This document shows, one piece after another, positions 56,880 to 64,000 of a stretch of DNA of 64,000 nt. Location: NCBI GenBank assembly GCA_022478985.1, contig JAKSZP010009241.1, positions 124,001 to 188,000 on the forward strand. Direction: 5' to 3'. A program made the position numbers and the translations under genes. Every line of letters begins with the position of its first letter. Position 1 is the first letter of the stretch. The notes below the pieces were generated by a model, which made no database searches, had not been told where the DNA came from, and was given only the letters and a program-made list of their open reading frames with translations. This stretch comes from Massospora cicadina. Lineage: Eukaryota; Entomophthoromycota; Entomophthoromycetes; Entomophthorales; Entomophthoraceae.

Positions 56880-58048
56880 CATCTTTTTTTAGCAGCACAT
56901 TGAGTTCCATGCATCCCAGCTTTCCTCAATTAGAGTGAACCCCGTCCATACCAAGGACATAATGGTAGAGGACTCCAAGGAGGGTGAGATGAAGCAATTT
57001 TGGTGAATCAATGATCTCTCCGTACAGTTATACCTGGTTGCTTGGAAGGGATTTCCTTCATATGAAAATAGCAGGGTTAGTATTAGGGATTGTGCCAACT
57101 GCTAAAAGTAGGTTGAGGAATTCCGCGCATCCCACGTCACAGCTGATCATCATTCCCATAAGTTTATGGCTATATGGTCATCAAGCTACCAAAGGAGTAT
57201 AAGAACTACGCGCTTGCCCAAGTTCCAGGTGGAGGTGCTCCTGTTTGAAGATATAAGAATAATATAAGACCTGAGGAGCAATCCCTTTGCCTGAACAGGT
57301 AGGAGTTGCCACATAGAACCAATAAGGGGCCTATGAAAGCTGCGAACTCATCACCAAGGGCTATTTTTGCCTTGTGGTGGATGAGTGGTGGATCACAGCC
57401 TACCCCTGAAGGTCTCTCCCCTCATGATCCTTCCTACCACCAAGGAGCTAGTGGAAAGGATTAAGAGCTACAAAGGGGAGTTGATGGAGGCAAGAGGTAA
57501 CCACCAGAATGTAGGTCTCCGCCCACCAGCTCCCTTTTCACCAATAGTAGGGTTTGGGTCTCTTTATATGTGGAAGTTATGTTTAAACACTAACAAATCA
57601 ATCAGAATGATTTTAGGTTTAAAAATTACTTCACAACCTTCCAACATAATTGTTAAAATGGCAATCCTATCTCCTACAGGTTTGAGCATCCAGAACCCAC
57701 TTAATTCAAGTGGGATTGGCCCTACTATCCCTGCCCATGGGCGCACTCCATCAATACTGCCTAACATCCCATTCGCCTTCCAGGCTGCGACTATACTACT
57801 TAAACTTTAGTTGAAATTTGATATTGACAATCTTAATGGAAAGAAGGTTGATCTAGCTACGCTACTTGGATTATTTTATTAATATTCTGGTATTGTTAAT
57901 CCCAAGGTCTCTCTGCTTTGAGGATTGGTGGCCCCTAATGCATGCCCTTTTATTCCCATTCACGTTTATAAGGCAGTAGTCCCAACAAATTCTTATGTTG
58001 CTCTTTTCTTTATTTTGCCATTTTCTTATATAAAACCCTTTTAAAAAT
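56880..58048 (+). repeat. Repeat H, left part: chromodomain fragment and unknown frame
   Basis: At 56965-57133 the plus strand reads VEDSKEGEMKQFW, then YLVAWKGFPSYENSRVSIRD, then VEEFRASH, a chromodomain (Y-L-V-K-W-K-G-F) with two or three stops. A 141-codon frame at 57385-57810 (MVDHSLPLKVSP) has no recognised domain. From about 57700 the sequence matches repeat H' at 25.4 kb. The stretch breaks off at the left duplication of LINE L3 and resumes at 63336. It is likely a chromovirus relic. Confidence 0.55.
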
Positions 58049-61000
58049 TTTTAAATTTATTGCGGGGAAGGCCAACCATGGGATGGACACTTCTGAATAT
58101 GACTCAGAAGAGAAAAACTTAGTACCAGGGGAGGCACCCCAGAGAAGCGATGCTATCTCTTGTTGCCAGCGGGAACGCCACTTATGGGGAGGGGGAGGAA
58201 ACGTGTGAAGGGGCCATAGCCACAATTGAGCATGTGTGGAGGAAGGGGTCTGATTTGATGAACCAGACTGGGAACCAGGAAGAGACCAGCTGTTGGCGAC
58301 GCGGTGGGAGGTATCCAAACATCCACGCTTGAAAGTGGTCCACCAAATGAGACCAGAATGTGTGGACAGTTTCTGGGAGGGTGGGGATGGAGCCTGTGAT
58401 GGATCTAAGACTATTGTGTGGATGGTCCACATGGCGATTGCAACCACCAAAACACGGAGGGAGGGTGGAAGGGAGGAGGCCATTGATAGAGCAAACATAT
58501 CTCTTGACAGACTGAAGGGATGCGTTTGATCCTGGCCCAGAAGACGTTGAACTTCGCGCCATATCACTTTAGAGGTAAGGCACCTCTCCAGGTTGTGAAA
58601 CAGCGTTCCATACTGGCCACACACGACACAGGATGAGTGTAAAGCGTTAGAGCGCTCAGCTGTATGATACACCCGCCTCAGGCAGCGCCACACATGGGAG
58701 CGGACTTGAGGTTGCAATAGAGGATGGTGTACATATTTCCAGATATTTTTTTGGGTCTCAATGGAGTAATGGATGTCCATCATGTCCAGGTAGTCCACCC
58801 TGGATAGGACATGGGGTCGAATGGGGATCACACCATCGTGGATGGGTAGCCCCTGTACCTCTTGTGTGAACTGAGGAGAGGGGCGGCCTCTTTGGGTTGT
58901 ATGTCCGCTAATACGAATTCTCCACTCAGCGCTCCGCATGGAGAGGAGGATTCGTTTGTAGTGGGTTTTAGTCCTGTGAGGAACTGTGGCCAATGTTTGT
59001 GAAGCGAGGTATTTCATCAGGGAGTGGGGGTTTAATGGATTGTTGAGGCCCAAGGCGCGGGAGAAGTTGGAGCGGGCTGCGCGGGACCAGTGTTGGGAGG
59101 GGAGTGTAGGGGTGGTGACAGCCACAGTCCAGGTACCCAGGATCTTGGCGGCATGGGCTTTGAAGTCAAGCAGGCCCAAGCCACCATGATGTTGGGGGCC
59201 AAACATGACCTCTAGCCGCACTGGTGGAAGGCAGCCCGACCAAGGCCATCCTTGCAGCAAGGCGTACAAGGATTTGTAGAAGCTTAGGGAGAAGGGGATG
59301 GCGTGGGCTCCAAACCAGACTTTGGAGAGGAGCATGGAGTTGGCTAAAACAATTGTGCCAGTAAGGGAAGTAGGGTGGGCTCTGAGAGAGGCGATTCGCT
59401 TCATCACGTTATCCAGAATATGGCACTCCATTACTGCTGACGCGTATCCGCCTGCCTCCATCCACACGCCCAGATGGCGTACTGGTCCTATGGTAGGACG
59501 TGGCATGAAGGGGAGCACCAGTGGGGTGGTGTGTTTTAAATTAGTAGGGCGAGGACGCGGGCGAGCAGATGGGCCGGGTTGGGAACTAATTGCTGGGGTC
59601 CAGCAGTTCTGAAACTGACCAAGGAGGATGATTTCGGTTTTGGAAGCGTTCAGTGCCGCGTTGCTTACCTGGGAATACTCCTGGATGAGAGCTTCAAGCG
59701 CGCGTGCATCTTGATTATTAGACACCCCCACCACACAATCATCTGCGAACACCATTATCTTGACTGAGGCTTGGCCTGGCACGTGGACCCCAGTGAGTTG
59801 GGCATTCACATTTCGCAGTAGTGGGTCAAGGCTGAAGTTGTATAAAAGTGGGCTGAGGGGGTCCCCTTGTCGCAAGCCTCTTTGAGGGCGAACTACTTCC
59901 ATTAGAAAGCCAGGACCACGCACTGCCATTGTTGCAGATTCTGTGAGCAGTATTACCCAGTTGTTGAAGCGAGGGGGTAAGCGGAATTGATGGAGGCAGG
60001 CCCTGAGGTATTCCTAGTTTACTCTGTCATAGGCCTTTTGTTGGTTCAAGAATACAAATGCCCCAGAGGCTGTGGACTGATATACATTAGCCACAGAGTG
60101 CACGTTATCCCAAATCGACCTTCTGGGGATGAAACCAAATTGTTCTGGGGAGATGGTGGCAGATGCTACAGTCCCTAAATGGTTAGCCATGATTTTTGTT
60201 AATATTTTGGTGTCTGTGTTAATTAGAGAAATGGGGCGCCAGTTGGCTAAGTCTATCTTATCCCCTTTCTTGAAGAGTGTGACAGTGAAGGCCTCATGCC
60301 CTCCGGTAGGAGGCGCGTTTCCATCACGCTTTGGTTAAGTGAGGCGAGCAGCAATGGGGATATATATTTGAAATATTTTTTGTAGAACTCATATGGAATG
60401 CCATCTGGGCCTGGGCATTTTCAGTTTGGTGCACCGCAAATGGCTGTCCATAATTCATTCGGAGTAATTAAAAACATTATTTCTGGGTATCAGAAAAGTG
60501 AGTGGATGTGGGCTCAGTTGAAAAATTCCGCCACTTTGGCCAGCTGAATTGGGTTGGAGCAGTACAACTCAGAGTAATACTGTTGCATTTCGTTTGCCAC
60601 TTTGGCCAGTGTGTCCACAATGGAGTTATATGATATTCGCACCTGTGTGCAGACCACGCTCTGGCATGGTGCAAAATTTTTTTTGAATAAGTATGCGGTG
60701 CACTTGTCGCCTTTAGTGATGCATGTGGCCCTGTACTGAACACAAACCTGATGTTTGTGTTGCCTTTCAAGTGCGTTGAGGTGGGCGGCTGCCCCCGCCC
60801 ACTTCTGGCCCCATGCAGGGCTATATCCTGAGGCTGGAATGTTGGACTCCAAGTGGGCCAATTCTGCCAGCGCGTGCAATATAACCGCTGATGTGGCTCG
60901 TGAGCATCTGGAGGAGAGATGGCGAGAGTGGTGGATGGTGTCATTTTTGAAAGTTGCCCATGTGGAAATGGGGTCCGCGCAAAATGGTGCAACAAACTTT

Positions 61001-61807
61001 TTTGCCATAGTTGCCTCTTCTACCCACATGAAAATCCTGGCGACCCAAGCTCGGGGGGCGGATTTTGTACCAATGTGGGGCCTTAGCAGCCATGACAGGC
61101 AGGTGGTAGGTTAGTGAGACCAGTCGATGGTTGGAGAATTCCAATTTTGTTGTCTTGAAGTGGGAGATGTGGGGTTGGAATTTCGCCGGCATTAGAATAA
61201 TGTTGATGCGGGTCATGGACCTTAATTGGCCATTGTGGACGTGGGGACGTGTCATGTTTTTGAGCAGCAGGGCATGTCACAGCAGCGCATCCATTGACCT
61301 GAGGGTGGCCTTTAGAACGCGTAGTTCTACGTGACCCTGGGGGGCATGGGGTGGGGAAGGCCATCGGTCTGTTGGTGTGTTTAGCCAACATTTCATGTCG
61401 CCAACTATGAAGTAGTCTGGGGGTAGCGGGAGGGATTTGACCAATGAGAAAAATTCCTAATGCTCACGTGCACCATTTGGGGCATAGATGTTGATGATTG
61501 CGTGAACTACATTGGCCCACGAGAAGGTGATGACAAGCACTCAGCCATTTAGGAATGTTTCTGAGGATGTAAATTTGAAAAAATTATTTTTCTGAATTAG
61601 CACCCCACAGTGCATCAACCAAAAGGATAGGTATGGGAGGAGCATTATTTTCCAAGCTTCCTCAGAACCTCGTGGACAGTGGGACTCCTGGATGGCTGGG
61701 ATATCCATGGGTAAATTGTGTTGTAAAAAACTCAGTTTCCTAGCCTGGGATGGGGAGGCCTTGAGTCTGGCGATATTCAACATCCCTATGGTGAAGGTTT
61801 CCCCCAT
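58010..61807 (-). pseudogene. L3 ORF2: APE endonuclease, RT, zf-RVT
   Basis: The ATG at 61807 opens MGETFTIGMLNIARL; the endonuclease frame stops at 61541 and the G-D-M-N motif has become GDMK. The RT half is a 639-codon open frame (59929-58010), the longest in the window. It has RGLRQGDPLSPLLYN (motif B), VFADDC (FADD at 59738-59749) and CVVCGQYGTLFHNLERC (zf-RVT). Motif A, just upstream, reads FLNQQKAYD: the catalytic Asp is Asn (60044-60046) by one G-to-A change from the L2 form. This frame has no stop before the 3' end of the element; it crosses the target duplication and stops at 58010 in flanking DNA. Confidence 0.9.
58036..58048. repeat. Left target-site duplication of LINE L3
   Basis: CCCTTTTAAAAAT at 58036-58048 is repeated at 63323-63335. 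Confidence 0.85.
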
Positions 61808-63322
61808 CGCACCTTAGGTGTGAGGGGGTGGGCCCCTGGGCCCACCAGCCTCTTCTAGGTCCCCATGGGCTTTCACATCAGCACGGGTGTTAGCAGCAAT
61901 GCTATCGGAGCTTTTATTGATTTTTGTGGAAAGAGTCGCGTTGGCTTTGGCCTTCACTTTTTGTTTTCCTGATGTCGGATGAATTTTTTGTGGTGCGGGT
62001 GAGTTTAGTGCACTGTTGAGCGGAAAAAAAAATTTTCAGTTGGGATGAGTCCCAAGTCAGTTTCAACTGGAGCTTGGGTACAACAATTGGGTGAGATCGA
62101 ATCTCCCATTGGATCCTCAGATTGAGTGGCCCACTCAGCATGGGCTTCCCAATCTGATTGGTTGATGGATTCCTGAGTTGCTTCTGCCGCGAAGGTCTCC
62201 ATGTCCTCCTGGCGTTGTGAATGTGGGATAGCGGTGGTGGCTTTGGCTGCTTCTTTGGCTGCGGCCCTATGGGCCTGCTTGGCCTTCTTCCGCTCTTATG
62301 GGGAGATAGGCTTTACCAGTAGGTAGCAGCCTTGTGCTCCCCATGGGAAGGCCTCCTTGGTGCTTGCAGTTGGTTCGTTGTGCACCTCTCCGCTGGGCAT
62401 GGCTGCCAAGGGGTGCTCTTAGAATGTGACGCCCTCCTTGATGGGTCATGTGTGTGCCATATGGACAAACGCGTCACAGTGGGTGCAAATGGGGGGCGCG
62501 CTGTCCACGGTCACCCGGAATGGGTGGGTGGTATGCCCTGCAATATCAATAAAAGTGGAGTGTGGGATCTGGGTTAGGTCCTTTGTGATCTCCTCAGTTG
62601 GGGTCAGTACTGCGATGGCTTTGCTGGTGCACAGGTGTGGCATCAGTGTGAAGCGTTGCATTTTGAAAGATTGTATTTCGCCATATATGGCGAGACCATC
62701 TTTCAGGTGTTGTTTCAAAATTGTCACGTTTTACCGTAGTAGGCAAGAAGTTGAACGTGAGGAAAATTTGGTTCGATTTTGTCCATCTGGTGCATTTAGT
62801 TTCAATGACCCATTGCCCTTCAGTGAGGTCGACCACTACGCGCACCACTGCAGCCTCATCTGCTGCCATTTTGCTTTCAAAACCTAGGTCCAGCCAACCG
62901 CGTGACATGGAGTGAGGTGCAACGTACACCGCGGTCAGGAAAATTATGTGTACATCTTCACAAAATTTTTCCCATAAGGCCGTTTTTGGATGTCCAGAAA
63001 CATGCAGACTCCGAATTCCACCAATGAAAGTGGCTGGGAGTGTGGCATGTTGTTGTACTGGTTGCATCATGCTTGCCATGCGAGTATCTCTGGGGAAATA
63101 GTGACCGCCAGTTTCTTAGTATTTTTGTCAATTCCGCCAGATTCTCTGGGGCATTTTCGAACGTTGGAGGCCGCGGGCCTTCCACCTGCTCCTCTTACCT
63201 TGCTTGCCCAACTGCTCCCTGACATAGGCGCAGACTAATCTCCTCTGTGAGATTATCAAACTAGATTTAGTCTTGAATTGAATAGGTTGCAATAGTGATT
63301 GCAATGAGAAAGAAAAGCTTTT
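58049..63322 (-). mobile_element. LINE L3: near full-length L1-like retrotransposon
   Basis: It matches L2 closely over its whole length, with the same 5' end (GATTGCAATGAGAAAGAAAA side) and the same 3' end (CCCCGCAATAAATTTAAAA on the coding strand), and is flanked by a 13-base duplication. Length is 5,274 against 5,262 for L2. The differences from L2 that I compared are mostly transitions. It is inserted in repeat H. Confidence 0.9.
61814..63225 (-). pseudogene. L3 ORF1
   Basis: Start ATG at 63225 (MSGSSWASKVRGAGG-type start) and stop TAA at 61816-61814, followed by two codons and the ORF2 ATG in the same frame. LDLGFESKMAADEAAV, FNFLPTTVKRDN and the ICTHCDAFVHMAHT knuckle (last Cys lost, His kept) parallel L2. 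The longest open piece is 161 codons (63079-62594). Frame changes near 62600, 62270 and 62000 break the gene. Confidence 0.85.
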
Positions 63323-63335
63323 CCCTTTTAAAAAT
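63323..63335. repeat. Right target-site duplication of LINE L3
   Basis: CCCTTTTAAAAAT, exact copy of 58036-58048, beside the 5' end of L3. Confidence 0.85.
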
Positions 63336-64000
63336 CTTAGATTTAAAAAGGTTAGTAGTTTGTTAGTAATTTTTGCAAGTGTTTTCCAATTTTTTTTAGA
63401 TATCTGGTCAATATAGCACTGACCCTTATTATTTTTTATCAACTATTGTGGATAGCTGTACCAACGTATTCTTGTTTTTTCTTGGGATAGTAGTTCATCC
63501 AGGATAGTAACTCAGTATTATTATTATCAACAAGCTTCATGAAAATGCTTCTGGAATCTTTATAATAACCCATGTGAACTTCTCTAGTATCTTATCAAAA
63601 TACAATTGAGGGTTGCGCATTGGGATCTTGGGGTTGGAATTAGGCTTCCCAGAAGATCGCTTTATTGAAATAGGCGTTCATAGAGCATACTAACTATCTG
63701 TAGCAGATTTAGAAACATATTCCTAACTTAGGCAAACACATTTATATAATTTGTTATATAAGATTTTTGACAGGGTATACATTTTGTAAATTGTTTAAAA
63801 AATATTTATTACTTGTAAGTGTGAAGGTTGTCAGGGTTTGTATTATTGTAATTACTTATCATTAAAAAAACTCAACTATAATGGAAACTTCCTCAAACTA
63901 TGTAAAGCTCCTCATGAAAACCACCATTCCAATATGTATAACAATGGTACTAATGATCCAGCCAGCCAAAAAGAAGATCAAGTCTAAAAACATGGCCAGC
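63336..64000 (+). repeat. Repeat H, right part, and AT-rich edge sequence
   Basis: 63422-63520 (TTATTTTTTATCAACTATTG to the CATCCAGGATAGTAACTCAG part) matches 25861-25965 of repeat H'. This continues the copy interrupted by LINE L3. From about 63550 to the window end I see only AT-rich sequence without a recognised gene. Confidence 0.6.

Noticed and set aside
57385..57810. 141-codon open frame as a novel protein gene
   Set aside because: No recognised domain; it lies inside repeat H next to a decayed chromodomain, and the related copy H' does not keep a comparable frame.
58010..59929. 639-codon open frame as a possible host gene
   Set aside because: It contains LINE RT motifs B and C and a zf-RVT region, lies inside a LINE with target-site duplications, and its stop is in flanking DNA.
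1..64000. A new defence, CRISPR, toxin-antitoxin or secondary-metabolite system
   Set aside because: No regular spaced repeats, no operon-like gene runs and no such protein domains are visible; everything that can be recognised is retrotransposon-derived.

Overview
This 64 kb window looks like a retrotransposon graveyard from a repeat-rich eukaryotic genome. I recognise no host protein gene, tRNA, rRNA, CRISPR array or bacterial-type operon. Nearly every translatable stretch belongs to a Ty3/gypsy (Metaviridae) LTR retrotransposon or to an L1-like non-LTR retrotransposon (LINE), and most carry stops, frameshifts and lost catalytic residues. A fungus is my best guess. The elements include chromoviruses, Ty3/gypsy elements with a dUTPase-like module (a type I recall being reported from a basidiomycete), and LINEs with a zinc-knuckle ORF1, an APE-type endonuclease and a zf-RVT tail. 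Other eukaryotes cannot be excluded from this window alone.

Layout. 1-3.76 kb: minus-strand gypsy element A, running off the left edge. 3.87-4.7 kb: integrase end, polypurine tract and short LTR of plus-strand element C. 6.06-18.8 kb: plus-strand chromovirus E (reverse transcriptase end, RNase H, integrase, chromodomain). It is split by full-length gypsy element B (7082-16576, LTRs of about 1.12 kb, 5-bp duplication GACAC), which landed in the integrase zinc finger of E. 19.47-25.1 kb: plus-strand LINE L1, split by a solo LTR (23634-24191, duplication TGCCT) of the family of element D. 25.2-26.15 kb: a repeat copy (H'). 26.15-38.6 kb: minus-strand gypsy element F with both LTRs, split in its reverse transcriptase by minus-strand LINE L2 (29342-34603, 16-bp duplication). 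38.9-40.7 kb: a C-rich LINE-type ORF1 on its own (L5). 40.9-44.1 kb: plus-strand gypsy pol (G). 44.1-56.8 kb: plus-strand LINE L4, apparently split by full-length gypsy element D (44802-50928, 586-bp LTRs). 56.9-64 kb: a chromodomain fragment and a second copy of the H' repeat (H), split by minus-strand LINE L3 (58049-63322, 13-bp duplication).

How the parts relate. Elements A, B, D and F share one pol order: Gag with zinc knuckle, protease, dUTPase-like module, reverse transcriptase, then, where retained, RNase H and integrase. B and D also share an identical 16-nt primer-binding site. L1, L2 and L3 share one LINE design: ORF1 with a CCHC knuckle, an ORF1 stop codon followed two codons later in the same frame by the ORF2 start, APE endonuclease, reverse transcriptase, and a C-terminal Cys/His zf-RVT motif. 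L2 and L3 are the youngest copies: they are close to each other in sequence, have intact target-site duplications and end at the same 3' position. Their ORF2 frame appears to have no stop codon inside the element. The most interesting points are the dUTPase module in four elements, the LINE stop-codon arrangement at both ends of ORF2, the nested insertion history, and an antisense reading frame in B.
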